Positions 26,686-36,144 of a stretch of 64,000 nt of DNA are shown here, one piece after another (position 1 is the stretch's first letter; every line of letters starts with the position of its first letter). Below the pieces are notes generated by a model. It saw only the letters and a program-made list of their open reading frames with translations. It searched no databases and was not told where the DNA came from. The stretch is from Cyanophora paradoxa (taxonomy: Eukaryota > Glaucocystophyceae > Cyanophorales > Cyanophoraceae): contig QPMI01000104.1 in the NCBI GenBank assembly GCA_004431415.1, positions 62,001 to 126,000 on the forward strand, written 5' to 3'. Position numbers and translations under genes: made by a program.

Positions 26686-28149
26686 TTATGTGAGAATATT
26701 ATTGTTTTGGAGAGGTCCAACAGCAATCCAATGGAGTTTAAGGGTGCGATTTGCTGCTGTGACATTTGTGAAATTAGTCGATGCGAAAGCTGTGAATCTT
26801 ACGATCCAGGTAAACTTAGTTTTTAAACCCACACGAGTATTATTAACATACTCAGGTCCGATATATACACAGTTGGTCATGTCCCAATTTACAGAGTTGA
26901 AGCTATTCTCGATAGATGTAGTAATCACTGCATCACTATAAAATGGGGTAGAGAATACGACCGTTCCCGATAATTGAAAGGTTTCTCCTGCTATGTATTC
27001 TCGATTGTCCAGGACTACATTCGCTGTCCCCTGTTGCACATATGCATTTGCATTTACATAACTACCGAAATTCGTGAGCAACTCTATGCTGTGATTGTGA
27101 GTGGGTGGCGAAGTAGGTGTGTTAATCAGATCATCATAATTTCCACTTGTAGCCACAGCATGCAAGTTGGGTGTATTAACGAGATCATTATAGTCTCCAC
27201 TTGTAGCCACAGCATGCAAGGTAGGGGCAACAGGTGTGTTAGTTAGGTCATTGTAGTCACCACTTGTGGCAACAGCATGCAAATTCGGCTTAGTAAATAA
27301 CCTATCCCATGTCCCATTGAAAGGAAGTGTAGATTCTGATATAATTACACCTTGATCGATCCAACGAGGTATATAGCTTGTGAAATCGGGAGTTCCTACT
27401 AAATCATAGTAATTTCCTGTGTATGCTACACCACTCCAAGTCGGCTTCTGAATGATATCACTCCACTTCCCACTAAAACCCGCCGGCACATCTGTAAGCT
27501 CCTTATAGCTCACCTTTTGCTTTGGTATAGACAGCTCAATTGGTGAGAATGCACCCGAAAGGCGATTTTCAGAGGTGAAATACATGAGACTTTGACTGTT
27601 AGGGAACTCATCCACGAGATTAAAGGTGAAATTCGTGGGCAATTCGAGTCGACTAATTGGGGTGTTGTCGCCTAATATAAATTCGGCGCCTGTATGCACG
27701 ACCGGGTTTCTTTGGATATACATATTGGATGCACCTATTACAGGTGCTACTATGGGCACATCCGAATTAACGAGATTGCAAGTGATAGAAAAAATGGTTT
27801 TGGGGGCATACAGATTGCAATCAAAAGTAATCGTGGCGGGATCAATAGTAGGATCGACATTTGAACAGATCTGAAACATCCACCCTCCCACACAGTTGCA
27901 ATTTAGATTTCGAAAGGCTGTTCCTGCCATTGCATCCACATAGCCTATCCCATTTGCTATGTCATATATGTGACCAAACTCGTAACCAAAAATGTCATTC
28001 CATAGGTTAGAAGCCATAGCTCCCATCACATAACCTTTTAGATCAACAATTAGGTCATTGGATTCACTGGGTATATTGGCGTGGGTTATATAAAATTTAT
28101 TATCCAATACAGCATTCTTTACTGTCGTTTCTACTATGGGTTCCGTCAT
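26686..28149 (-). CDS. Long fibre/lectin-like protein (PLV-2)
   Basis: 487 residues. The N-terminal 150 residues are unrecognised (MTEPIVETTVKNAVLDNKFY). The middle contains three repeats of LHAVATSGDYNDLVNTP type, plus related GNYYDLVGTPD and FTKPNLHA pieces, similar to the NDLTNRP repeats of the PLV-1 long fibre. The C-terminal 110 residues (GETFQLSGTVVFSTPFYSDA to LKLHWIAVG) resemble the lectin-like tip of the PLV-1 protein. Likely the distal host-binding fibre. A CTTAATAGAGAAATA box precedes the ATG. Confidence 0.62.
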   Translation of the reverse strand: MTEPIVETTVKNAVLDNKFYITHANIPSESNDLIVDLKGYVMGAMASNLWNDIFGYEFGHIYDIANGIGYVDAMAGTAFRNLNCNCVGGWMFQICSNVDPTIDPATITFDCNLYAPKTIFSITCNLVNSDVPIVAPVIGASNMYIQRNPVVHTGAEFILGDNTPISRLELPTNFTFNLVDEFPNSQSLMYFTSENRLSGAFSPIELSIPKQKVSYKELTDVPAGFSGKWSDIIQKPTWSGVAYTGNYYDLVGTPDFTSYIPRWIDQGVIISESTLPFNGTWDRLFTKPNLHAVATSGDYNDLTNTPVAPTLHAVATSGDYNDLVNTPNLHAVATSGNYDDLINTPTSPPTHNHSIELLTNFGSYVNANAYVQQGTANVVLDNREYIAGETFQLSGTVVFSTPFYSDAVITTSIENSFNSVNWDMTNCVYIGPEYVNNTRVGLKTKFTWIVRFTAFASTNFTNVTAANRTLKLHWIAVGPLQNNNILT

Positions 28150-28187
28150 TATTTCTCTATTAAGGCATACTACAAAAATTAAGGTTG

Positions 28188-31109
28188 TTACATTACATTT
28201 GGAATATGTTCATATATTCTCCCTTCTCGCTGTGCCATTTCCGCCATAAAGTCTCTATCATTGTTCATCGTTTGCTCTGCCAATTCTTGTGCTCGTGATT
28301 TTTTGGGTGCTGCCCTATTTGCTGGTGGTCGGTCAGTCCTCACAACACTAAGACCATGCCCCTCGGCTGATCTCACCTCTAAGCCCACATCTCCTTCGGC
28401 TGTTTGGGTCACATTAAGCTCTGGTGTGGAGTATTTATTACCTGCTCCTGCAATGGTTCTGTCTATGCATGCACAACACAAAGCTCGGAATTTGTATGCA
28501 AGCACAAGCCCAAGAGCACCGAGAATCGGCAAGAGAATCATAAGCACTAACGTTCCTGGATCTGTTCCCGGTGCCCCGACTGGATTTGTAGGATTCGTGG
28601 GATTATTAGGTGTTGTAGGATCAGTGGTAGGTGGGGTCTGTGGGTCTGACTCATCAGGAGGCAAGTTAGGATCTGAATCTGGGGGCGGTTCCGTCGACCC
28701 TGCTAATGAGGTCGGCGCTGTGTATGCATTTGCAAACACGATGGGAGCCGTCGCTGGATTTCCTGTGGAGGATCCTGAGATTGCACCATAGGTATCTGCG
28801 AGATACTTGTATAATTCCTGTGTCACAGGTGGATTGCTCACAGATCGACACACCCAAATATTGCACGTAGTGTCATAGACTGTGTCCCTGATAAAGGGCG
28901 GTAGAGCCGTCCCACTGAATGACTCAAAGAGTCCATTTCGCGATAGCAACCTATGTCCTGTATCACAATTTCCACCCTCAAAATATTTGGTAGCCGAAAT
29001 CGCACCTTGCACATAAATATTGCATGTCGAGTGCAATCCAATGTTATTTAGGTTAGGAGTGTATCTGTCATCAAGCCGGACAGTGCACACCCATGGGGAA
29101 GCGGTTTTTATATATTTCTTATCGCCTGCTGTGATCACATCAGTGTTTGGGTGGCTTTCGATTTGGGTAGCAATTGACTCATATTTGTAAGAGTAATAAA
29201 CTAAGAGACCATCTGTGGAGGATGTAAAATAAAAGAAGTCTCTCATGAAGTCTGTGGATCCAAAGAAGTCAGCATTGGTCGATGTTAGGGTGACTCTGGG
29301 ATAGCTCATGTTGACAGTCTCAGAAGGATATGGAATATAAGAGGTGTAATAGCGATTTAACAGATAATAGTAAAATCCATCTGAGACATTCGAGTGAGTG
29401 GGCAAGGTCACTGTTAAGGTCTTACTGCGATCCTCAAACGTTTTCTGTATGACAATGTTGCAAGTATTAATATATCGAGAATCGAAAAAGTAATTATTTG
29501 TGACTCTATTATCGATCAAAGTCGCATTGGTTCCATTAAACACGAAATTCTGCCCATTGATCCTCGTAGTATGGAGGTCGGTCACATCGAGAGGATACCT
29601 TATTTTTAATCGATCTTCGGGGTCAAATCGCGGAATAGTTCCTGTTGCCTTCCAACTGATAGTAAAGGGAGGAGCAAGGGACACTGCTGGGATAACAGAG
29701 AGATTAAATTTCGAAAAATACAACCCAACAGGATACCCTGACAGAGCATATGTCACTGTTGCATTTCCGACAAGTGTGAAGCCGGTGGTTGTTATGTTAG
29801 TTGCAACAAATGGGGAGTAGCCGGCTGGTGCATTGTTAATAGAGGTGGTCGACCCATCATTGACCACATACAAATTCGTGTCTGTTATTTCAATAGTAGG
29901 AGGGGAGACAAATGGAGACTCAAATGTGAAATTAAAACTCGCTGGAACCCCTGCAAGATATCTATATGAGACCGATCCTATTTCGGATGCCTGGAATACT
30001 TTGCTTCCACTCCGCACTACATTACTTGTGTCTTTCACATTGTGGTATGATATGCTGGGAGTCGGGGAGAGCACCAACGAAATAGCATCTGGTAAATCAG
30101 ACTTTGTTATATACAGCTCTTTAAGATACTCCTTTCTAAAAGGCGCGGTCAGATCTCCAATAGTAGCCGATGAACCTGCGACTACAATATTACAGGTGTT
30201 TGCACTCAAAGAATAAACTGTGTTCCACCTTAAAGAGTTCGCGCCAAGATCGAAACTCTGTGAGAAGGGCACGATATTGCTACCTTGTAAATCTCGGTAA
30301 ACCTTTACTCTGGGTTTGCTATCGAATTCAGGGGTGATATAATTGATGTTAAGAGTGAAACTAATAGTAGCTTCGGAAGTCAATAAGTTGTTTCGGATGA
30401 TAAGTAAATTGTATGTCTCGTTAATGACAAACGAAACCTGAAACCCTGTGGAGGTGACATTTTGAATAAATGCTTTATTCGATTCATTATTGTTAGTGAT
30501 AGGATTATAATAAGTAGTGTGATCCACCAATGAAACAGTGGGTATAGTCGTCTCGAAACCTGTGACACCCAACTGATCCCAAGTGAATGTATATGTAGGT
30601 TTGCCTACATAAGCGACAAAGACCCCATTTGCGAGCTGCTGAGGGTATCCCTCGACAGTGTAGGTCTCAGTTCGCGAAACTGAGCGGGAAAGATTGCTGT
30701 TAAAGTCGTTATAGCTGATCAGAGCTCTCTCATCAGTGGGTAAATCACTGGGTCGGACTGAGTGATTGAAAGGCAAGATTATGTTACTTGTTTTTGAGGT
30801 CGTGCTATAAAAATTGGTCGTGTGCAAGTCATCAAACCACCCATCATAGGCATACACATTCAGCCATTTCTTAACAGCATCAGTGTTAGATTGCCCGAGA
30901 TTAAATTGATGATCGAGCAAAGGCACCAAATCGCGGGATAAATACATGATCGCATCAGTGATGGTGATTGCACCTGTTAAAACAGCGAGCCCTGCCGTGT
31001 TTGCTGCGGTAGCAATTGATAAACCCGAAATTTCGAGATCCTGGGCTACATCTCGCTCGTTTCTTGTGAATCGCTCGCTATAAAACTCCTTTACAAGGTC
31101 GACCCCCAT
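28188..31109 (-). CDS. Large spike protein with C-terminal membrane anchor, main part (split gene)
   Basis: 973 residues in this frame, with further coding sequence upstream of the first ATG that links it to 31196-31504. The long ectodomain consists of beta-rich fibre-like repeats (FDLGANSLRWNTVYSLSANT and similar). It is followed by a Pro/Thr-rich stalk (PPTTDPTTPNNPTNPTNP), one membrane segment (LVLMILLPILGALGLVLAY) and a Cys/basic cytoplasmic-type tail. This is the layout of a type I membrane-anchored surface protein, unusual in a PLV and implying a membrane in the virion or display on the infected cell. The tail has YSTPELNV and basic clusters. Confidence 0.65.
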   Translation of the reverse strand: MGVDLVKEFYSERFTRNERDVAQDLEISGLSIATAANTAGLAVLTGAITITDAIMYLSRDLVPLLDHQFNLGQSNTDAVKKWLNVYAYDGWFDDLHTTNFYSTTSKTSNIILPFNHSVRPSDLPTDERALISYNDFNSNLSRSVSRTETYTVEGYPQQLANGVFVAYVGKPTYTFTWDQLGVTGFETTIPTVSLVDHTTYYNPITNNNESNKAFIQNVTSTGFQVSFVINETYNLLIIRNNLLTSEATISFTLNINYITPEFDSKPRVKVYRDLQGSNIVPFSQSFDLGANSLRWNTVYSLSANTCNIVVAGSSATIGDLTAPFRKEYLKELYITKSDLPDAISLVLSPTPSISYHNVKDTSNVVRSGSKVFQASEIGSVSYRYLAGVPASFNFTFESPFVSPPTIEITDTNLYVVNDGSTTSINNAPAGYSPFVATNITTTGFTLVGNATVTYALSGYPVGLYFSKFNLSVIPAVSLAPPFTISWKATGTIPRFDPEDRLKIRYPLDVTDLHTTRINGQNFVFNGTNATLIDNRVTNNYFFDSRYINTCNIVIQKTFEDRSKTLTVTLPTHSNVSDGFYYYLLNRYYTSYIPYPSETVNMSYPRVTLTSTNADFFGSTDFMRDFFYFTSSTDGLLVYYSYKYESIATQIESHPNTDVITAGDKKYIKTASPWVCTVRLDDRYTPNLNNIGLHSTCNIYVQGAISATKYFEGGNCDTGHRLLSRNGLFESFSGTALPPFIRDTVYDTTCNIWVCRSVSNPPVTQELYKYLADTYGAISGSSTGNPATAPIVFANAYTAPTSLAGSTEPPPDSDPNLPPDESDPQTPPTTDPTTPNNPTNPTNPVGAPGTDPGTLVLMILLPILGALGLVLAYKFRALCCACIDRTIAGAGNKYSTPELNVTQTAEGDVGLEVRSAEGHGLSVVRTDRPPANRAAPKKSRAQELAEQTMNNDRDFMAEMAQREGRIYEHIPNVM

Positions 31110-31195
31110 GACATCAATTAAATGCGGTCGAGTGAGGGTGATATTGCTTGTGATGCTCTGCGAATATTCAACAGGATCCCATTCGACGACAGCTG

Positions 31196-31504
31196 TCAGT
31201 GGGATGGGCGGGCTTTATTGATTTCGTGCTGAAAGGTTCGCACTGTGGGGAAATTGCTGCCAAAGAATGCAACAGGCGAGCCCCCATGATAGATAACGAG
31301 GGCTGAGTTATCAGTGCCATAGGTAAAAGGGAGATTGCTGGTGATATCAATATATTGAAGGTTGCTCTGATTTAATAGAAAGTCTTTTACCACAAGGTTC
31401 GAAGATATGGTCACATTGGAAGCGGTAATGTTACTGCTGAGCTCGAAACCGTCATCCAAATACAAGGTTTCCCGAGTGATAAAGGGGAGATTCGTGATAC
31501 TCAT
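31196..31504 (-). CDS. Large spike protein, N-terminal part (split gene)
   Basis: 102 residues with fibre-like pattern (DDGFELSSNITASNVTISSN, then LPFTYGTDNSALVIYHGG). The frame stops just after NKARPSH. One missing base in the C run at 31201-31203 explains the stop, because the other frame continues TAVVEWDPVEYSQSITSNIT straight into the 28188-31109 protein. The joined product would be about 1,100 residues, the same size as the split long fibre of PLV-1. Confidence 0.6.
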   Translation of the reverse strand: MSITNLPFITRETLYLDDGFELSSNITASNVTISSNLVVKDFLLNQSNLQYIDITSNLPFTYGTDNSALVIYHGGSPVAFFGSNFPTVRTFQHEINKARPSH

Positions 31505-31522
31505 TTGTAATATAAGATTATT

Positions 31523-31768
31523 TTAACCCGATAGCACCTCTAATATAAAGCTGTGATTAACGCCATTAAAGTCGACTACATTATTGTAGGCATCGAGCCA
31601 TTTAATTGTGAGGGTGTCTATATCATAAGCCTGATCGTGGGAATTAAAGAACTCCACAGTATCGATTCTGCGGAATGTCAGGTAGTAAACAAACGATCCC
31701 AAGGGGCTGGTTAGTGGAACCTTAGCGAGGTTTGCATTTCCGCCCTCATCTGTCTTTGCTGCCACCAT
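31523..31768 (-). CDS. Penton-like protein A of PLV-2, C-terminal part (split gene)
   Basis: 81 residues in the listed frame, with coding sequence extending upstream of the ATG (SDPYVYLQIKEFTPFYDRYM). It matches the end of PLV-1 penton-like protein A: YVYLQIKEF against YLYMHIKEL, and DAYNNVVDFNGVNHSFILEV against DYFGELIDMNGIDNSFQLEF. It belongs to 31827-32495; a one-base gain (or two-base loss) near 31830 separates them. Confidence 0.6.
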   Translation of the reverse strand: MVAAKTDEGGNANLAKVPLTSPLGSFVYYLTFRRIDTVEFFNSHDQAYDIDTLTIKWLDAYNNVVDFNGVNHSFILEVLSG

Positions 31769-31826
31769 ATACCTGTCGTAAAAGGGCGTAAACTCTTTAA
31801 TTTGTAGGTAAACATAGGGGTCGGAT

Positions 31827-32495
31827 TTAAATTGATTGCATTCGGAAGGTCACTGCATGTTCGAGAGGGAATGGAAGCACAGATATTCCGGCGGGGTATT
31901 TTGTTTTGCCCTCATAGGCTTGTAGAAATGAGTATTTTGGATTGCTGGGTGTGAGGGGTAAATAGTCTACCGTGAGATGCTCTGAACCCTCACCAACTGG
32001 AATTGTTTGATAAATATCCCCTTTGATCATTCCATGGAACCTTGCGAAGTCGTCATGTGCACAGCTCAGTGTGAGGGGAATGCTCGAATAAAAAGTAATT
32101 TTCATTGTCGCTGGATTATAGAGCCACTTGTAGTAGACTGTGACGCTTTCGCTTGTGAGAGGGTTTACATCGACAAAACCGCCCGAATAGCCTAAGTTCT
32201 TATTACCATATCCCCAAATCGCTGGGGTGTAGTTTCCTATGTCAGGGAAAGGGGAAAAGGTGATGCTGTTAGTCATTCCCTGTATGGTCACGCCTCTGGA
32301 ATTATCGGTGACAGCATAAATCGTGTTTGGGAGCTCGGCGCTCGCAATGCGCACCCCTTTTACGTTCAGAAGTCGCTGAGAAAGCTTTACTGTATATTCT
32401 CCCGGGTGCCCTGCACTGCGCTCAATAGAATCGATATTAACATTGACCCTCGTAAACTTGCCATTATAGAAATCGTTAACTGGCTTCCGAATCAT
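31827..32495 (-). CDS. Penton-like protein A of PLV-2, N-terminal part (split gene)
   Basis: 222 residues. The family start VNVNIDSIERSAGHPGEYTV is followed by VKGVRIASAELPNTIYAV, as in PLV-1 17173-18105. The frame ends RMQSI-stop about 80 residues short of the expected end and continues in another frame at 31523-31768. Transcribed divergently from penton-like protein B across 27 bp. Confidence 0.65.
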   Translation of the reverse strand: MIRKPVNDFYNGKFTRVNVNIDSIERSAGHPGEYTVKLSQRLLNVKGVRIASAELPNTIYAVTDNSRGVTIQGMTNSITFSPFPDIGNYTPAIWGYGNKNLGYSGGFVDVNPLTSESVTVYYKWLYNPATMKITFYSSIPLTLSCAHDDFARFHGMIKGDIYQTIPVGEGSEHLTVDYLPLTPSNPKYSFLQAYEGKTKYPAGISVLPFPLEHAVTFRMQSI

Positions 32496-32522
32496 TTTTA
32501 TTTCCTATTAATAAAGAATAAA
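32496..32522. promoter_or_regulatory. Divergent promoter between the two penton-like genes (PLV-2)
   Basis: The 27-bp spacer contains CTATTAATAAAG, whose reverse complement has almost the same form (CTTTATTAATAG). Both genes therefore have a TTAATAAAG/TTAATAG-type box about 10 bp from their ATG. The arrangement is conserved in PLV-1. Confidence 0.6.
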
Positions 32523-33587
32523 ATGCGCGAGTATCTCAGCATCAGTAGCCGTGATCGATCAGAGGGCTCGGCTCATTCCTATAAGGTGACCCTTCCAAAG
32601 CAATACCACAATGTGAAGAGCATCGCTGTGCGACAGATCGAATTTTCCAACACGATTCCGACGGTTCCAAGCCCTCAATTCTATACTGAAATCGGGGAGA
32701 CGAAAGCCGATGATGCTAATACGATTTTCATATCATTTCCTTACCGATTTTCGAGTGGACAGCTCAATGGTGCCACTGAGCAAATAAGAGAAACACAAGC
32801 GACTGCAATATATGACGCTTACAAAGCCATAGATGCTGGCGACCAAGGCAACTATATACCGCCTGATTACCTAAACACTTTCAGAAGATATACCCGATAC
32901 AGAGACGTAGCAATTACGATCCCTCCGGGCACATACTCGACTGGAACCGACCTTGCCACTGCAATCGATAACATCTTAACGAAAAATGGAACTGGCAACT
33001 ACATCAAGGATATGATCGACACAAAAATTAATCCAAGCTACGCATCGACAGGAGGAACCTTTTACCCGGTGGTGAGATGTCGTTTTGAGAGCACATTAAA
33101 TGCTATATGCTTTTATTCGAGTGATTATGTCTACATAGCTTTCACGAAATATGGACCGAGTAATGCCACTGCGTCTACTGCGAATGAAAGAAAGGTGCTC
33201 GCCTATCGCACGATGACTCTTCTCGGGTTTACATCGATCAGAGAGAATATAATGATAGATCAATACAACGGATCGGGCTACACAGCCTTCGCTGGGAGCG
33301 GTGTCGTTTACTCAGCTGGTGATGCATTCCGCAATTATAATTCGACGGCTCTGGTCTTAGGCATAGCCGGAGGCACTGCCCCTGATTATACACCGGATAA
33401 TGCAATAGTTTTAAAGATCACAGAGCCGGACTGCTCGCTTTTTACGACATGCACCGAGGCTACTAATGGATTCCTCGCTAAGATCCCGATTTCGAAAGGC
33501 ACAGCCTATGCGGATGCTGAGCTAATTAATTATGGGCGGATGCTTTCACGAAATACTTTAACACCCGCCTCTCCTTTGATAGTTTAA
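32523..33587 (+). CDS. Penton-like protein B of PLV-2 (C-terminus split off)
   Basis: 354 residues from ATG 32523; the upstream in-frame codons run through the promoter and the divergent gene, so I reject the longer start. Family start: LSISSRDRSEGSAHSYKVTL, then VKSIAVRQIEFSNTIPTVP. Internal strand signature: NAICFYSSDYVYIAFTKYG. The frame ends shortly after SRNTLTP at a C run (33564-33566), but a related C-terminus continues in the next frame (separate entry). Orthologue of PLV-1 18135-19145. Confidence 0.68.
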   Translation: MREYLSISSRDRSEGSAHSYKVTLPKQYHNVKSIAVRQIEFSNTIPTVPSPQFYTEIGETKADDANTIFISFPYRFSSGQLNGATEQIRETQATAIYDAYKAIDAGDQGNYIPPDYLNTFRRYTRYRDVAITIPPGTYSTGTDLATAIDNILTKNGTGNYIKDMIDTKINPSYASTGGTFYPVVRCRFESTLNAICFYSSDYVYIAFTKYGPSNATASTANERKVLAYRTMTLLGFTSIRENIMIDQYNGSGYTAFAGSGVVYSAGDAFRNYNSTALVLGIAGGTAPDYTPDNAIVLKITEPDCSLFTTCTEATNGFLAKIPISKGTAYADAELINYGRMLSRNTLTPASPLIV

Positions 33588-33808
33588 CCGTTCAAATTCT
33601 CACGGAGAGCGGTTATAGGTATTTCCTCGGAAGCTGTGAGCACACATTCATTTTGGAAATTACTATGGGAGTGGATGAGCCCGACGACGATTTACAGCGC
33701 ATTGTTAATAAGGGATTCGCGAAAATGCTATATGAGGACTACCCGCATTGCGGCAATTTAACGAATGCGTTGAGCGGGGTGGCTGTAAAAAATAATCCGT
33801 TCTTCTAA
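33567..33808 (+). CDS. Penton-like protein B of PLV-2, C-terminal part
   Basis: About 80 codons without their own start. The product reads LSFDSLTVQILTESG, then SCEHTFILEITMGVDEP, aligning with LSTFSVDIVNAVNEP and PVHLTFEIRYGDEP at the end of the PLV-1 orthologue. One missing C at 33564-33566 accounts for the separation. It ends 33 bp before the capsid gene. Confidence 0.6.
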
Positions 33809-33841
33809 AATAAATTTCTCAGCGGAAGATAAAAACGAAAT

Positions 33842-35290
33842 ATGGATCCCACGACCTCGCTTAGCCGCCTCACGCTCAAATCCGTCCTCGAAACCCCGGA
33901 GGATTACAAGAGCATGCTTTTGGATCGCGGATTTATTGTGGGTGTGGACAAACAATTCAAGCCTTCTCGTGTGGAGGTGCTTCCAATTGCGGATCCCGGC
34001 AATCTGTTCTCCTCTACTGGTGCTACCACTCGTGTGGTCTTCTACCTCCCTCGCTACAATTGGTGCAATGGTATTAGCCTCCAAGTTACCATCCCTACGG
34101 CAAAGGCGCTGACTGCCATCGCCAAGACCTCTGCTGACTGCTCGGCTGATCTATTCAATACTGGATTCGTCCGCGGGCTTCCTGGCTCGTTTGTTCAGCG
34201 AGTCAGCATTAAATACGGGTCGTATGAGCAAATTATTCCGGCTGAGCGACTGGTAGATTACGCTTTCCTGGCTAACACTCCGGCTGAATTCGACCAAAAG
34301 AAGCGCAAGCATGGGCTGCATCTCGGACCGAAGGTAGAGGGCGGCAACCAAGCTGGCGGCATTTTTACCATGCGAATTCCGAGTTTCCTCGATGCTGGCG
34401 TGCCCATCGGTGCGCTCCCATCCGAAATCGCGGTCGAAGTATATTTCCAAACCCCTGCGCTTCTCGAAACTGCGGCGGTTCCTGGCGTTTACGCTCAGAA
34501 TAACGCCGCTGCAATTACTGCGACCAATTCTACTGATGGCGAGACAACGCTTGCTCAAGCGGCTGCTTTCGGAAATATTAAGACCTTAGCTCACTCGGGT
34601 GCCACTGCGATTTTCGATAGTGCGGCTCTCACACCTACACCTGCTCTTGCGAATCTGGAAATGACGACCCCTCGTCTTATTATGGATGCTGTTAACATCG
34701 ATGAGGAAACGATGGGCGAAATCATTACTCGTGTTAAGACCTCTGGCATCGCCATCCCATACACTGATATTCAGTTTGCGGATTATACCGGTCAAGCTCT
34801 CGGCTCCGGTCTCCGCCTGTCACTATCTCAAATTTCTGGACTTGTTTACGCACTTGTTGTCAAGATTCGCGACGAAAATGCACTCGGCAACAATTTCGGA
34901 GGGCACTCTACTGTCCGCACCCTTGCCTTCGATGATAATGTCGTGATGCAAGTTCTAAATAACAACAATTACCTATATTCCAACACTGGTGTCCCGCTGC
35001 AATCCGCGGCTATGGAGCTCGCCGATAAATTCAAGATGACTAACTGGATCGATAGCAACAAGCGCCCCATTTACACTGGCTTCTGCTTTGCCCTCGATGG
35101 TAAAGCGGCGCTCAAAGGTGAGAAGGCGACTGGCTATGTCGATCTAACACAATCAGCTTCAAGTTTCCTGCTCCTCACACCCAATGGCACACCCCTCGCC
35201 ACCTGGACAAAGGTCGGTGTTCAGATCTCGGCTTACTGCCACAATATTCTTGTAATGAATGCCAATGGATTGTCTAGAGTGACGGCATGA
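33842..35290 (+). CDS. MCP: Major capsid protein, double jelly-roll type (PLV-2)
   Basis: 482 residues, intact. It shares with the PLV-1 capsid the blocks SLSRLTLKSVLETPEDYKSM, VVFYLPRYNWCNGISLQVT, VQRVSIKYGSYEQIIP, TTPRLIMDAVNIDEETMGEI and LSQISGLVYALVVKIRDENA. It has a 25-30-residue longer middle loop (AAVPGVYAQNNAAAITATNS). Conservation is highest in the predicted strand regions and lowest in surface loops, as expected for hexon proteins. A TAAATTTCTCAGCGGAAGAT element lies just before the ATG. Confidence 0.78.
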   Translation: MDPTTSLSRLTLKSVLETPEDYKSMLLDRGFIVGVDKQFKPSRVEVLPIADPGNLFSSTGATTRVVFYLPRYNWCNGISLQVTIPTAKALTAIAKTSADCSADLFNTGFVRGLPGSFVQRVSIKYGSYEQIIPAERLVDYAFLANTPAEFDQKKRKHGLHLGPKVEGGNQAGGIFTMRIPSFLDAGVPIGALPSEIAVEVYFQTPALLETAAVPGVYAQNNAAAITATNSTDGETTLAQAAAFGNIKTLAHSGATAIFDSAALTPTPALANLEMTTPRLIMDAVNIDEETMGEIITRVKTSGIAIPYTDIQFADYTGQALGSGLRLSLSQISGLVYALVVKIRDENALGNNFGGHSTVRTLAFDDNVVMQVLNNNNYLYSNTGVPLQSAAMELADKFKMTNWIDSNKRPIYTGFCFALDGKAALKGEKATGYVDLTQSASSFLLLTPNGTPLATWTKVGVQISAYCHNILVMNANGLSRVTA

Positions 35291-35364
35291 GGACTGTCGC
35301 GGGCAAAATTTGATGTCATTTTTAATCCTTTGTCTATTTAAGGACAAGACGATTATAAGATTTA

Positions 35365-36087
35365 ATGGCGTATCTCGAACAAATGGAAGGGATCAGGCGA
35401 ATCGCTTTGTGTGGAAAGCATGGCGAGGGCAAGTATGCGCTTATAGATGAAGCCGATTATGATCATGTCATGAAAATAAGCAAGTGGTATTACCATAACC
35501 AACGGGGATATGCATGGGGTTACATTGCTGGTGTAAAGAAAAACATCGACATGCACAAATGGATTTTCGGACATCAACAAGGGCACTTTGTTGATCATAT
35601 CAGTAGAGACAAACTCGATAATCGTCGCTGTAATCTTAGATTCTTAACACCGCAAGACAGCGTATTTAATACGGGTATGAGAAAACGAAACAAAACTGGT
35701 TTCAAAGGTGTTTTCCAAGAGAAAAGAACCGGTCGGTTCAGGGCAAATATTCAAAAAAGTGGTGTCCCATACAATTTGGGAACGTTTGATACAAAAGAAG
35801 AAGCTGCTGCCGCTTACAACCAAAAAGCAAAAGAGCTATTTGGAGATCTTGCTGTTTTGAATGAGGTAAACCCTGAAATTAAACCAAAACCTCCTCTTTA
35901 CTCACTGAATACAAGTGGATTTCGTGGTGTGACTGAAACAGCGACTGGAAAATGGGAAGGATGCTTTTCATATAAGAAACAGCGGTGGCGAAAAGTGTGC
36001 AACACAAAGGAGGAGGCTGCACTTTTCTACAACTCAAAAGCCAAAGAAATTCTCGGTGATAAAGCGATCCTCAATGATGTTGAGTAA
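35365..36087 (+). CDS. HNH endonuclease with two AP2-like DNA-binding domains
   Basis: 240 residues. The order is an N-terminal NUMOD-like segment (YALIDEADYDHVMKISKWYY), an HNH core (MHKWIFGHQQGHFVDHISR, then DNRRCNLRFLTPQ) and two AP2-type repeats (TGFKGVFQEKRTGRFRANIQ and SGFRGVTETATGKWEGCFSY, each followed by a KEEAAAAYN / KEEAALFYN helix). This is the build of free-standing homing endonucleases of viruses. It occupies the capsid-ATPase gap; PLV-1 has only 65 bp there, so it is a recent insertion. TATTTAAGGACAAG precedes the start. Confidence 0.82.
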   Translation: MAYLEQMEGIRRIALCGKHGEGKYALIDEADYDHVMKISKWYYHNQRGYAWGYIAGVKKNIDMHKWIFGHQQGHFVDHISRDKLDNRRCNLRFLTPQDSVFNTGMRKRNKTGFKGVFQEKRTGRFRANIQKSGVPYNLGTFDTKEEAAAAYNQKAKELFGDLAVLNEVNPEIKPKPPLYSLNTSGFRGVTETATGKWEGCFSYKKQRWRKVCNTKEEAALFYNSKAKEILGDKAILNDVE

Positions 36088-36144
36088 ATAGAGGGCTGTC
36101 GCGTTTCGTAATTTTTATTTTGTTTCTTATAAGGGAAAGCAAAT

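Noticed and set aside
28261-28791. 176-codon plus-strand frame opposite the spike gene
   Set aside because: Shadow of the Pro/Thr-rich stalk codons of the minus-strand spike gene, whose frame has a clear protein layout.
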